Positions 18,334 through 26,384 of a DNA stretch of 61,552 nucleotides are shown here, in pieces. The translations under genes and the position numbers were made by a program. The stretch is from Epilithonimonas tenax DSM 16811 (GTDB lineage: Bacteria > Bacteroidota > Bacteroidia > Flavobacteriales > Weeksellaceae), in the NCBI RefSeq assembly GCF_000428485.1, contig NZ_KE386753.1, positions 7,824 through 69,375 on the forward strand, given 5' to 3'. A model generated the notes under the pieces. The model saw nothing but the letters and a program-made list of their open reading frames with translations, did no database searches and was not told the origin of the DNA. How positions within the stretch are numbered: position 1 is the stretch's first letter; the number at the start of each line of letters is the position of its first letter.

Positions 18334-19370
18334 TCATGGAGCAAAAAAAATACTTTGATATCCTGCAGATTTATAGAGGGATTGCGGCATTGTTGGTTGT
18401 TGTTCACCACACATATGCCTCTTTTGCACATTTTAATCATCTTGATATTCCCGCTTTAGAATTCATTGCAAAAATAGGAAAATTAGGAGTCGATTTTTTC
18501 TTTATCCTCTCAGGGTTCATTATCACCTATACCACTTTTAAATACAGGGGAGACAAGACTTATATTAAAAAATATGCCTTCAACAGGATAATCAGGGTGT
18601 ACATTCCGTACCTCCCGATTTCTTTAGGGATGATCGCTCTTTATTATTTTTTACCTAGCATCAGTGCGGCAGACCGCTCGATGAGTCTGCTGACTTCTCT
18701 TACGCTGTTACCTCATGGGAATCCTGCCTTATCAGTCGCTTGGACATTGATATTCGAGATGTTTTTTTACTTTGTATTTTCACTTAATTTCATTTGGAAA
18801 AAAGGGTGGTTCTATTTCCTTGCTTTATGGGTTTTAGGAATCATTGCATCTGCAATAATTAAGTTGGATCTTAGCCATCCTATTCTGAAAGTCATCTTCA
18901 GTCTTTATAATCTTGAGTTTATTATCGGTGTGCTGGTGGCTTATCTCATTAAGTATAATTTTAAAATCAAATATACTTATCTGTTATCAGCATCGGTATT
19001 GGTTTTAATTGTTTTTTTAATTGTTAAATATCTGAATATCAATATTTTTCCATTCTTTCAAAATCTGTTGTTTGCTTTCTCTGCGTCTCTTTTTGTTTTT
19101 CTAGGCGTGTTGTATTGGAACAGAAAAATAAGTACACGTAATTTATTTATGATGATAGGGAATTCGAGTTATTCGTTATACCTGTTGCACAATCCGTTAC
19201 AGAGTATTTTGGTGAGGATTTTCCCCAAAAACGAGTCACAATTGATTGTTTTTACAGAATTTCTAACGGTGGTCACCATCATCACTATAATTAGTTATAT
19301 TTATTATGTAATTTTTGAAAAGAAAGTCATTGCATTAATCAAAAGTAAAGTCGATATTTATGTTGCTTGA
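18330..19370 (+). CDS. Acyltransferase family 3 membrane protein (OafA/NodX-like)
   Basis: This 346-residue integral membrane acyltransferase has about ten hydrophobic segments. Family motifs are the N-terminal YRGIAALLVVVHHTYASF with the catalytic His, GVDFFFILSGFII, then FNRIIRVYIPYLP and the C-terminal GNSSYSLYLLHNPLQ. It should O-acylate (often acetylate) sugars of the polysaccharide. I chose the ATG at 18330, which overlaps the preceding stop as ATGA, instead of an upstream in-frame TTG at 18285 that would lie deep inside the neighbouring gene. Confidence 0.9.
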   Translation: MIMEQKKYFDILQIYRGIAALLVVVHHTYASFAHFNHLDIPALEFIAKIGKLGVDFFFILSGFIITYTTFKYRGDKTYIKKYAFNRIIRVYIPYLPISLGMIALYYFLPSISAADRSMSLLTSLTLLPHGNPALSVAWTLIFEMFFYFVFSLNFIWKKGWFYFLALWVLGIIASAIIKLDLSHPILKVIFSLYNLEFIIGVLVAYLIKYNFKIKYTYLLSASVLVLIVFLIVKYLNINIFPFFQNLLFAFSASLFVFLGVLYWNRKISTRNLFMMIGNSSYSLYLLHNPLQSILVRIFPKNESQLIVFTEFLTVVTIITIISYIYYVIFEKKVIALIKSKVDIYVA

Positions 19371-20529
19371 TGTTATTTACATCCCAATCATCATTATGTT
19401 GGGCCTCGGTTTTATTAATATTTTCAGGGATGAACTTTCGGATTATGATGAGCTGATGCTCAAAAGGCTGTTTTTCTTTCACTTATTAATGGGCGCATAC
19501 TTCTGCTTTTTTATCTTAGGAGATGCCGTTGGGTATTGGCGCGTTCCAAAGACCTACAATTTTGAAACCTTCAAAAATGGTTTGTTTAATGGGGAAGGTA
19601 CCATGTTTATGTATGCCTTTAACTTTTTGTTTTCCAACCTTTTAAACATGTCTTATCTGTCCAATACACTGCTGTATTCACTGTTTGGTTTTATGGGACT
19701 TACATTCTTTTATGTAGTAGCAATCAAGAATGTTCAGTATAATAAAATGATCAATGGATATGTCTTGTTTCCTCTCATTTTCTTTTTGCCAAACCTCAAT
19801 TTCTGGAGTGCGGGCGTAGGAAAGGACACACTCTTATTTCTCTGTATTGGTATGTTTGTCTATGGATTGATGAAACCTTTTAAAAGAATCCCCTTGTTGG
19901 CATTTGCGGTATTGATATCGATGGCAGTAAGGCCTCACATCACATTGTTTTTGATGGTGGGATTCGGGTTGGCATACGTAATGGGTGGCAAAGTCTCTCC
20001 TTTTCAAAGATTTCTATTTTCAGCGGTGATGATAGGCATTGGAATTGCCATTTTGCCAACGGTAATGCAGTTTGCCAAAATTGAAGAAGCCTCCGCCGAC
20101 GGTTTTGATAAGTTTGCAACCAATAAAGCAGCAGTTCTCAGCCGTGGAACAACAGGATCAGCGATCGATATCTCATCCTATCCGTTTCCACTCAAAGTCC
20201 TGACATTTTGGTTCAGACCTTTGTTTTTTGATGCCAGAAATATCAATGGACTCATTGCATCAGCAGAAAATCTAGTCCTGTTGCTTGTCTTTATAAAAGC
20301 GATGAGAACCAATCCTATTGGCGCTTTCAAAGCAGCACCATTCGTAGTAAAAGGACTCGTCTTTTTTGTGATGGTCGGGACGCTGGCTTTTTCCCAATCG
20401 TTGGGCAATCTTGGGATTATGATCCGGATGCGGAATATGTTTTTACCAGGATTAATTATTTATATGATGTGGATCTTCTCGTATGAACAGCAGATGATCA
20501 GGAACCAAAAGAAGCAATTAAAAAAATAA
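19360..20529 (+). CDS. Polytopic membrane protein, polymerase-like, copy A of a tandem pair
   Basis: The 389-residue protein has roughly ten transmembrane segments and no recognisable soluble domain. In this locus it is the natural candidate for a Wzy-type O-unit polymerase, resembling EpsG/Wzy proteins in topology. It is clearly paralogous to the next gene. Shared blocks are LPNLNFWSAGVGKD (LPNLHVWTSIIGKE in B), RPHITLFLM (RPHVAMFLL), FRPLFFDARNINGLIASAENL (FRPLFTDSVSLYSLIISAENF) and LGIMIRMRNM (LGIFVRTKMM). It overlaps the acyltransferase by 11 nt and ends 1 nt before copy B. Confidence 0.7.
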   Translation: MLLDVIYIPIIIMLGLGFINIFRDELSDYDELMLKRLFFFHLLMGAYFCFFILGDAVGYWRVPKTYNFETFKNGLFNGEGTMFMYAFNFLFSNLLNMSYLSNTLLYSLFGFMGLTFFYVVAIKNVQYNKMINGYVLFPLIFFLPNLNFWSAGVGKDTLLFLCIGMFVYGLMKPFKRIPLLAFAVLISMAVRPHITLFLMVGFGLAYVMGGKVSPFQRFLFSAVMIGIGIAILPTVMQFAKIEEASADGFDKFATNKAAVLSRGTTGSAIDISSYPFPLKVLTFWFRPLFFDARNINGLIASAENLVLLLVFIKAMRTNPIGAFKAAPFVVKGLVFFVMVGTLAFSQSLGNLGIMIRMRNMFLPGLIIYMMWIFSYEQQMIRNQKKQLKK

Positions 20530-20530
20530 C

Positions 20531-21586
20531 ATGAAAAGAAAATGGTCGGGATTTCCCGTTTTTCTTTTGATTTACCACGTATTATTCGTTCTTGTGACCT
20601 GGCATTACAGTCAGCATAACAAGGGCGATGCTTACAGATATTGGCACCCCGATAGAGCATGGAACGAGTATCTGCACGCAGGAACCGATGTGATAAAATT
20701 CATCAATTATCCATGGTCAAATATGTTCCACCTTCCTTTCTGGGCAGGATTTGTAGCTTACAGTTTGATTGGTTTCTGTGCCATCTATCAACTTTACATT
20801 TTTTCCCTAAAATATATCGAACCCAAAAATGATGGACACAGATATCTGTTGATGTTCGTCTTTTTACTGCCAAATTTACACGTCTGGACCTCCATCATCG
20901 GCAAAGAGCCAATCGTCTTCTTGGCAATCACGTGGATTATCATCAATCAAGTCAAAGGCAGATATACAAATTTGCAGTATGTTTTGGGATGGGTGTTATT
21001 AATCCTGATTAGGCCACACGTGGCGATGTTTCTGTTAATGGCCATTGCTTTCGCATTGGTTTTAAAAGATAGGGGATTTGGGTGGAAAAAATTAGCAATC
21101 ACGACCGCGAGTATAGGTTTTTCCCTAGGTTTGTATTTGATGACTATGCATCTTCTGGACCGTAATCCCTTTGATGTGACCACCATTCTGGAAAGAAATG
21201 ATGCCTCCTTGGTCGCTTTTAAAAGAGCTGGTTCTTACGTGCCGATGATCAATTACAATGTGTTTGAAAGGGTTTTTGCCCTTAATTTCCGACCTCTCTT
21301 TACGGACTCTGTATCTTTATATTCATTGATCATCAGTGCTGAAAACTTCCTGATATTGATTTTGCTAAGTGGTGCAATGTTAATTTATGTCCTTCGTCCA
21401 AAATCAATGAGTCTGGACTTATTTGGCAAAATAGCACTTTTGTTTTTCGTGATTTCATCCCTCTTTTTCATCCAACGCTATTCTTGCTTAGGGATTTTCG
21501 TGAGAACAAAGATGATGTACATGCCTTTCATCTTAATCACCGCTATCCAGATCATCAGTCAAGCAAAAAAAGCCGCTCAACATTAA
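20531..21586 (+). CDS. Polytopic membrane protein, polymerase-like, copy B of a tandem pair
   Basis: The 351-residue protein has about nine to ten transmembrane segments. It is a diverged paralogue of the gene just upstream and shares four conserved blocks with it in the same order. The conserved Arg-Pro-His and Arg-Pro-Leu-Phe motifs and the Gly-Lys-Glu/Asp motif lie at loop boundaries and are good candidates for function. Two polymerase-like proteins in one locus is unusual. They could form a heteromer, polymerise alternative linkages, or one could be a ligase-like or degenerate copy. It is the last gene of the main operon. Confidence 0.7.
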   Translation: MKRKWSGFPVFLLIYHVLFVLVTWHYSQHNKGDAYRYWHPDRAWNEYLHAGTDVIKFINYPWSNMFHLPFWAGFVAYSLIGFCAIYQLYIFSLKYIEPKNDGHRYLLMFVFLLPNLHVWTSIIGKEPIVFLAITWIIINQVKGRYTNLQYVLGWVLLILIRPHVAMFLLMAIAFALVLKDRGFGWKKLAITTASIGFSLGLYLMTMHLLDRNPFDVTTILERNDASLVAFKRAGSYVPMINYNVFERVFALNFRPLFTDSVSLYSLIISAENFLILILLSGAMLIYVLRPKSMSLDLFGKIALLFFVISSLFFIQRYSCLGIFVRTKMMYMPFILITAIQIISQAKKAAQH

Positions 21587-21655
21587 ACTTTCTTTAATAT
21601 CGAACATTCATTAATGGTGCAGGATAAAATTCAACCTTTGTTCCCACGGCGAACT

Positions 21656-21699
21656 CCCCCTTTAGGGCCGGGGCGCACGTTCCCCCTTTAGGGCCGGGG
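21656..21699. repeat. 18-bp direct repeat after the polysaccharide operon
   Basis: CCCCCTTTAGGGCCGGGG occurs at 21656-21673 and again, identically, at 21682-21699. Each copy is itself a near-palindrome (CCCCTTTAGGGG-like), so the transcript could form hairpins and may end the operon. It resembles the CCCTTTAGGG core of the 18-bp-arm elements at 97-162, 48540-48604 and 54666-54718. Confidence 0.65.
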
Positions 21700-21739
21700 G
21701 TGAATTTCTCATTTAACAATGGGTGGGGTACCCAAAAAC

Positions 21740-22018
21740 CTACAGCAAACTCTCCAGACTGATGATAATAAGATCAATAAAGAGAATAAGTTCCAGGTAT
21801 AAAATACGACCTTCCAGTTTGATGTGGTGGAAGTATTTTTTCGTGCGGTAGGTACGCATGGTGCGTTCACTGACGCCCAAAAGTGAGGAAACTTCATCCT
21901 CCGTCAGAAGCAGCTTTTGGTCAAAAATACGTTGTGTAAGCAGATGGTCGATCAATTGTTTGAGATCCAAAATCCATTCATTAATTTGGCTCTCACTGAA
22001 AAGTGAAAATGGTTTCAT
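21740..22018 (-). CDS. Helix-turn-helix DNA-binding protein (HTH_17/MerR-like)
   Basis: The 92-residue protein has a winged HTH of the excisionase/MerR N-terminal type: LLTEDEVSSLLGVSERTMRTYR is the helix-turn-helix and KLEGRILYLELILFID the following wing and helix. An N-terminal helix (SQINEWILDLKQLIDHLLTQRI) could dimerise. Such small Bacteroidota proteins are usually DNA-binding regulators. It is transcribed away from an 11-bp tandem-repeat array that starts about 170 nt upstream of its start codon, so it may bind those repeats. This is inference. It is oriented against the polysaccharide genes. Confidence 0.8.
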   Translation of the reverse strand: MKPFSLFSESQINEWILDLKQLIDHLLTQRIFDQKLLLTEDEVSSLLGVSERTMRTYRTKKYFHHIKLEGRILYLELILFIDLIIISLESLL

Positions 22019-22187
22019 GATGGCTTGTGTTTTTATTACACTGAATTAATGAATTTTACCGAAAATATATTAAAAATGACGACAATTTGTGATTTTTTTT
22101 CAGTAAAATTATGGGTAAACATCCATGAACAATTTTTGTACTGTGCCTGCCACCCGTCCAAACTCCATCAGTTTCAACCTGTTACTA

Positions 22188-22275
22188 TATCCAAAGCCTA
22201 TCCAAAGCCTATCCAAAGCCTATCCAGAACCTATCCGGAGCCTATTCAAAGCTTATTCAATGCCTATCCAGAGCC
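22188..22275. repeat. Eight-unit 11-bp tandem repeat array (TATCCAAAGCC)
   Basis: Eight consecutive units are exactly 11 bp each. Units 1-3 are identical (TATCCAAAGCC). Units 4-8 are TATCCAGAACC, TATCCGGAGCC, TATTCAAAGCT, TATTCAATGCC and TATCCAGAGCC. Divergence increases toward DUF6266. Eleven bases is close to one helical turn, so a protein could bind the same face eight times in a row. No direct spacer sequences exist, so this is not CRISPR. The array lies in the 356-nt gap between the HTH gene and DUF6266, upstream of a good promoter for the latter. Confidence 0.9.
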
Positions 22276-22310
22276 TACCAGTAATAATTCAGGCGGCAAA
22301 TTTCGGAAGT

Positions 22311-22345
22311 TTTGACGGCAAGGTCAGATCCGCATGATACCTTTG
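22311..22345 (+). promoter_or_regulatory. Promoter of the DUF6266 gene
   Basis: TTTG at 22311-22314, a 23-nt spacer and TACCTTTG at 22338-22345 fit the Bacteroidota consensus TTG-N17-23-TAnnTTTG with no mismatch. The ATG at 22375 is 29 nt downstream. The 11-bp array ends 35 nt upstream of the -33 box, in position for an activator. Confidence 0.65.
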
Positions 22346-22374
22346 GGATGTTGAAACCCCCTAAAATTAATGTC

Positions 22375-23019
22375 ATGGGAAAATTAAATGATTCTTTATT
22401 GTCAGGGTCCAGTGGCAGAACTGGACGACTTGTTGTGGCAAATGTTGCCGGAACTGAAATATTGAGAGTGCGACCTCGTAAAAAAACCACGCCGCCATCT
22501 CCAAAGCAACTCCTGATTCAGAACAGGATGAAAAAGTGCTATGACTTCATCCTGCCCTACAAAGGCTACGCCTCGGTATATTTTGGATACAGGCAAGGCA
22601 TGAGATCCAGCTACAACCAGGCAATCACCAACTTGCTCAATGCATTCAAATTGGATTATGCACTAATGACGATTTCGCCTGATTTTCCAGAGATTGAGTT
22701 CTCACGTGGAAACCTTCTGGCAGCAGTGCCAACAGGAATAGATTCGGCAACAGTCGGTGCATTGTCGGTAGAGTGGTACAACAATTCGGGTGCTAACCCA
22801 GATAGACTGGCAGATCAGTTGCAATTGCTTTACTACGAGGAGTCGCAGAAATGTCCGGTGTTTTTAGAGAATTTGGGTGAACGGACAGATACCACCGTGA
22901 CAGTACCCTTACCACCATACTTGTCTGGTAAGGAGCTTCATGTATGGATCGCATTCCGTTCCCAGGATGGTGTAGAGTCGTCGATATCAGCATATGCTGG
23001 CAGCGTTGTGATTCTGTAA
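22375..23019 (+). CDS. DUF6266 family protein
   Basis: The 214-residue protein resembles the Bacteroidota DUF6266 family, whose function is unknown. It begins MGKLNDSLLSGSSGRTGRL, then a conserved RVRPRKKTTPPSPKQLLIQNRM segment and a VYFGYRQGMRSSYNQAITN block. The C-terminal half looks like an all-beta, Ig-like domain (KELHVWIAFRSQDG, AYAGSVVIL). No signal peptide or membrane segment is seen. I chose the ATG at 22375, after the predicted promoter; an upstream TTG at 22312 would place the promoter inside the gene. A hairpin terminator follows, so it is its own unit. Confidence 0.8.
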   Translation: MGKLNDSLLSGSSGRTGRLVVANVAGTEILRVRPRKKTTPPSPKQLLIQNRMKKCYDFILPYKGYASVYFGYRQGMRSSYNQAITNLLNAFKLDYALMTISPDFPEIEFSRGNLLAAVPTGIDSATVGALSVEWYNNSGANPDRLADQLQLLYYEESQKCPVFLENLGERTDTTVTVPLPPYLSGKELHVWIAFRSQDGVESSISAYAGSVVIL

Positions 23020-23067
23020 ATTATTGATTGCCCATGTTCTGACAGTTTATTTGGCATCCATTTAATC

Positions 23068-23098
23068 AATCCCATAGCTCTGGCGTGGGATTTTTTTT
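23068..23098 (+). terminator. Rho-independent terminator after DUF6266
   Basis: The stem AATCCCA (23068-23074) pairs with TGGGATT (23086-23092) around an 11-nt loop and is followed by a run of T to 23098. It isolates DUF6266 from the downstream glycosyltransferase. Confidence 0.85.
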
Positions 23099-23149
23099 GG
23101 TTTTCCCATCCTTCCAATCCACGATCGCCAATACCTCCCTCCCTTTTGC

Positions 23150-23157
23150 TATATTTG
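23150..23157 (+). promoter_or_regulatory. Probable -7 element for the last glycosyltransferase
   Basis: TATATTTG matches TAnnTTTG and is 16 nt before the ATG at 23174. No TTG at the right distance was found. It indicates separate transcription of this glycosyltransferase. Confidence 0.45.
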
Positions 23158-23173
23158 CAAAAAATCTTCTTCA

Positions 23174-24322
23174 ATGGCAAAACTCTTCCGTGTTACAACT
23201 GTTCCTATTTCTATAGAAAAACTTCTAGGAAAACAGTTGACTTTTATGAACCAGTTTTTTGAAGTCACCGCTATTTCTGCAGATCAAAATGAGCTGGAAA
23301 GAGTGGGGGAAGCATTAGGTGTCAAAACCCATGCCATTGAGATGACCCGTAAGATCACACCATTGCAGGACCTGACAGCACTTTGGAAAATGTACGCCTA
23401 TTTTAAAAAGGAAAAACCGGACATTGTGCATTCCCATACACCAAAAGCTGGTCTTATTGGGATGTTGGCAGCGAAATTGGCAGGGGTGAAAATCCGATTG
23501 CATACCGTGGCTGGTTTACCACTGATGGAATCTACGGGCAACAAAAGAAAAGTACTAAACTTTGTAGAAAAGCTCACCTACAGCTGCGCTACAAAGGTGT
23601 ACCCAAATTCGCAGGGCTTGTGTGATTTTATTCTGGAAGAAAAACTGGGAGAAGCGGATAAAATTGAAGTCATAGGCAATGGTAGCAGCAATGGGATAGA
23701 TGTCCATCACTTCGATCCCCAATGGTTTTCTGAAAAATCAAATCAGAATTTGAAAAGACAGTTAAAAATATCGGATGATGACTTTGTGTTTGTGTTGGTG
23801 GGTAGATTGGTAAAAGATAAAGGAGTCAATGAATTGATTGGCGCTTTTAAAAACCTACAGCAGTCAAGTCCTAAATCGCTCAAACTTCTTTTGGTAGGAC
23901 CCTTGGAGCAGGATTTAGATCCATTGTCTCAGGATGTACTTGATGAAATTGAGCAGAATCCCAATATCATCCCGGTAGGTTTTCAGAAAGATGTAAGACC
24001 CTATTTTGCCATCAGCAACTGCCTGGCGTTTCCGAGCTACAGAGAAGGTTTCCCTAATGTGGTTTTACAAGCTTTGGCCATGGGGATTCCAGCTTTGGTG
24101 TCGGATATCAATGGGTGCAATGAGATCGTCGAAAACAATTATAATGGCTTGATATTCCCTCCAAAAGATGAAGCTACTTTGCAGATTTGTATGGAAAAAA
24201 TTCTGGATCAGCAGCTGTACACTGAGATTCAGTCTGCTTCCAGATCAAGTGTTGTCAAATACAAACAGGAGGTGATTTGGGAATTGTTAAAGCAGAACTA
24301 CAGTCATCTCTTGAATTCTTAA
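23174..24322 (+). CDS. Family 4 glycosyltransferase (capsule/O-antigen type)
   Basis: The 382-residue GT-B enzyme has the subfamily pattern often found beside initiating transferases in capsule loci: RVTTVPISIEKLLGKQLTFM, KPDIVHSHTPKAGLIGMLAA, VLVGRLVKDKGVNELI and the donor motif PSYREGFPNVVLQALAMG followed by DINGCNEIV. The initiating sugar-phosphate transferase that usually follows is absent: the next gene encodes a secreted T9SS protein. The DUF6266 module and its terminator cut it off from the main operon, and it has its own -7 element. Confidence 0.92.
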   Translation: MAKLFRVTTVPISIEKLLGKQLTFMNQFFEVTAISADQNELERVGEALGVKTHAIEMTRKITPLQDLTALWKMYAYFKKEKPDIVHSHTPKAGLIGMLAAKLAGVKIRLHTVAGLPLMESTGNKRKVLNFVEKLTYSCATKVYPNSQGLCDFILEEKLGEADKIEVIGNGSSNGIDVHHFDPQWFSEKSNQNLKRQLKISDDDFVFVLVGRLVKDKGVNELIGAFKNLQQSSPKSLKLLLVGPLEQDLDPLSQDVLDEIEQNPNIIPVGFQKDVRPYFAISNCLAFPSYREGFPNVVLQALAMGIPALVSDINGCNEIVENNYNGLIFPPKDEATLQICMEKILDQQLYTEIQSASRSSVVKYKQEVIWELLKQNYSHLLNS

Positions 24323-24444
24323 AGTTTAGTGATTAATAATTATAATTGAATAAATTTATTGTTAATTTGTTCAATTTAATACGATTATATATTTTTAGTA
24401 CAGATTGATTAATATTTTTTATAATTTTGTAAGCAGAAAAATAT

Positions 24445-26175
24445 ATGGTTATGAAAAATAAAATTCTATTATTTTTGATGATGGTGTTGGCCATTACGAT
24501 GAATGGACAAACTACCACTTGGAATGGCACCTCTTGGTCTGCAGGAGTTCCCAGTTCTACAGTTGATGCCATTATAGCAGGAAATTACTCTTCTACTTTA
24601 AATGTAAATGTTAAGAACATCACTATTAATGCCGGAACAATATACACTATCCCTAGTGGATCTCGTCTGGTCATTTATGGGAATTTCGTAAATAACGGAT
24701 CTATCATTCTTAACAATGATGCCATCGTTAGTCAGTTATCTGATACTTCTACCTATTCAGGTACCGGTACAGCAACTGTGCGCAGAATTGCAAATCTGAA
24801 AAGAAATGATTACAACTACTGGAGCTCACCTGTAACTGGGCAAAATTTATTTAATTTTTCCACGGGTACGCCAAGCAATTATTTCTACAAGTACAACGAG
24901 GCCAACGATAAATTTGTCACCACAGGTTTGACTGCTAGTTCTATTTTTGAACCGGGTATTGGATATGCAATTAGAGGAAAAAACACGTATTCACTTACAA
25001 CGAGTGCACCCGACACCTTTTCATTTACAGGTGCTCTCAACAATGGAACTATCGTTGTTCCCTTAAAGAGGAGTGCGGGAGCGGACAAGGGCTATAACTT
25101 GGTAGGGAATCCATATTCTTCCAATATTGCTTTTAAGGTGCTTTTTAATAGTTTTGCAAATAAAAATTCTATCTTCAATAAGCAATGGTTTTGGAGCAAT
25201 CTGAATGAATTAAAATATCAGCAAGGATCAAGCTACTCTGGTAATAATTATGCTACTTTTGTTTCTGGGGTGGGCGGGGTTGGTCCCAGCTATGTTTCAA
25301 CTAATGTTGAAGAGGTGACCCTACGTCCTCAATCTTACACAAAACTTTCACAAGGTTTTATAGTGCAGGCAAAGTACAATAATGCACCTTTAACTTTTGC
25401 AAACTCTATGAGAGTTTCTACTGCTGGAGGAGCTATATTTTATAACAAAACAGCAAATCCAGATGGAGAAGCTGAAGGTGACGACGATCCAGAGCCAGTA
25501 GAGATAATAGACAGATATTGGTTGAAATTTATTAATCCGGATAATGTCGCCAATAATATTTTGATTGCCCATATTGCTGAAGCAACCAATGATTACGATG
25601 ATGATTACGATTCGTCACTTTTTTCTCTTGGTAATGATGCATTTTATTCTGTGGTGGGTACCAATAAACTGCAAATACAGGCAAGAGCATTACCCATAGA
25701 TAGGGCGGATGTGATACAGCTAGGTTATAAAAACTCAAAGGCAGGCAACTGTATTATTGCGCTTAATGACAAAGATGGTGTTTTCAAAAATGACTCAAAG
25801 GCGATCTATCTGAAAGATAAAATAACAGGCATCGTAACAAACCTTCAGGATGGCTATTATACGTTTTCAAGTGATCTGGTGACAGCACAAAACGAAACAA
25901 GATTTGAGATTATTTATGGCAATGCTGTGCTTGCCACGCAGGCGTCTGAGACAAGCGCACTGCTGGTGTACAAAAACAATAATGAGCTCGTTATCAAAGG
26001 AAATCAGAATATGACTTCTGTTGAGATCTACGATGCAGCAGGCAAATTAATCCGTCACCTTTCCAATAAGATGGCCAAAGAGATCCGCATAGATGCTTCA
26101 GCTTTTGTCAAAGGCATATATGTCTTGAAGATCACTTCTGATAAAGGAATCACCACTAAGAAAGTGATGTTGTAG
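24445..26175 (+). CDS. Secreted protein with type IX secretion (type A) sorting domain
   Basis: The 576-residue protein has an N-terminal signal peptide (hydrophobic LLFLMMVLAITMNGQ, cleavage near residue 22). A repetitive beta-rich region (TTWNGTSWSAGVPSSTVDAI; VKNITINAGTIYTIPSGS) follows, then an acidic linker (GEAEGDDDPEPVE), and a C-terminal T9SS domain of about 75 residues (LVIKGNQNMTSVEIYDAAGK ... GIYVLKITSDKGITTKKVML). It should cross the outer membrane by the Por system and be attached or released at the surface. The Met at 24451 is an equally good start. It ends in a strong terminator. Its ligand is unknown. Confidence 0.9.
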   Translation: MVMKNKILLFLMMVLAITMNGQTTTWNGTSWSAGVPSSTVDAIIAGNYSSTLNVNVKNITINAGTIYTIPSGSRLVIYGNFVNNGSIILNNDAIVSQLSDTSTYSGTGTATVRRIANLKRNDYNYWSSPVTGQNLFNFSTGTPSNYFYKYNEANDKFVTTGLTASSIFEPGIGYAIRGKNTYSLTTSAPDTFSFTGALNNGTIVVPLKRSAGADKGYNLVGNPYSSNIAFKVLFNSFANKNSIFNKQWFWSNLNELKYQQGSSYSGNNYATFVSGVGGVGPSYVSTNVEEVTLRPQSYTKLSQGFIVQAKYNNAPLTFANSMRVSTAGGAIFYNKTANPDGEAEGDDDPEPVEIIDRYWLKFINPDNVANNILIAHIAEATNDYDDDYDSSLFSLGNDAFYSVVGTNKLQIQARALPIDRADVIQLGYKNSKAGNCIIALNDKDGVFKNDSKAIYLKDKITGIVTNLQDGYYTFSSDLVTAQNETRFEIIYGNAVLATQASETSALLVYKNNNELVIKGNQNMTSVEIYDAAGKLIRHLSNKMAKEIRIDASAFVKGIYVLKITSDKGITTKKVML

Positions 26176-26196
26176 ATGTTTGTAAGATATCATCAT

Positions 26197-26227
26197 AAAG
26201 AGCCAGCCTGCAAAGGTTGGCTCTTTT
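26197..26227 (+). terminator. Rho-independent terminator after the T9SS cargo gene
   Basis: AAAGAGCCAGCC pairs with GGTTGGCTCTTT (one G-T pair) around a TGCAAA loop, and T-rich sequence follows. Confidence 0.85.
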
Positions 26228-26328
26228 GTTTTGTACATAATAAAACCTATATTTTTTCAGGTATCAAATTTGGATCATATGGCTCAAAAAAGATGATTTC
26301 AATCATCTCATAGGCCATTCTGCCGAAA

Positions 26329-26344
26329 TGGCACACGCTTTGCA
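26329..26344 (+). promoter_or_regulatory. Sigma-54 (RpoN) promoter
   Basis: TGGCACACGCTTTGCA matches the -24/-12 consensus TGGCAC-N5-TTGCA. The invariant GG is at 26330-26331 and GC at 26342-26343, separated by exactly 10 bases. The predicted start of transcription is near 26355, about 30 nt upstream of the ATG at 26385. No TAnnTTTG element is present in this leader. Confidence 0.7.
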
Positions 26345-26384
26345 AATTGTAAAAAATATAATTATAAACGAAAAATTTAACGAT

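Noticed and set aside
22188-22275. CRISPR array
   Set aside because: Units are contiguous, 11 bp long and without spacers. No cas gene lies nearby.
22025-22337. Overlapping plus-strand frames across the 11-bp array that read as proline-rich peptides
   Set aside because: An 11-bp repeat without stops stays open in all frames. Unit differences fall at all codon positions, so there is no sign of coding selection.
24405-24429. Promoter TTG-N14-TAATTTTG before the T9SS cargo gene
   Set aside because: The -7 box is good but the spacing of 14 is too short for the usual 17-23, so it was not annotated.
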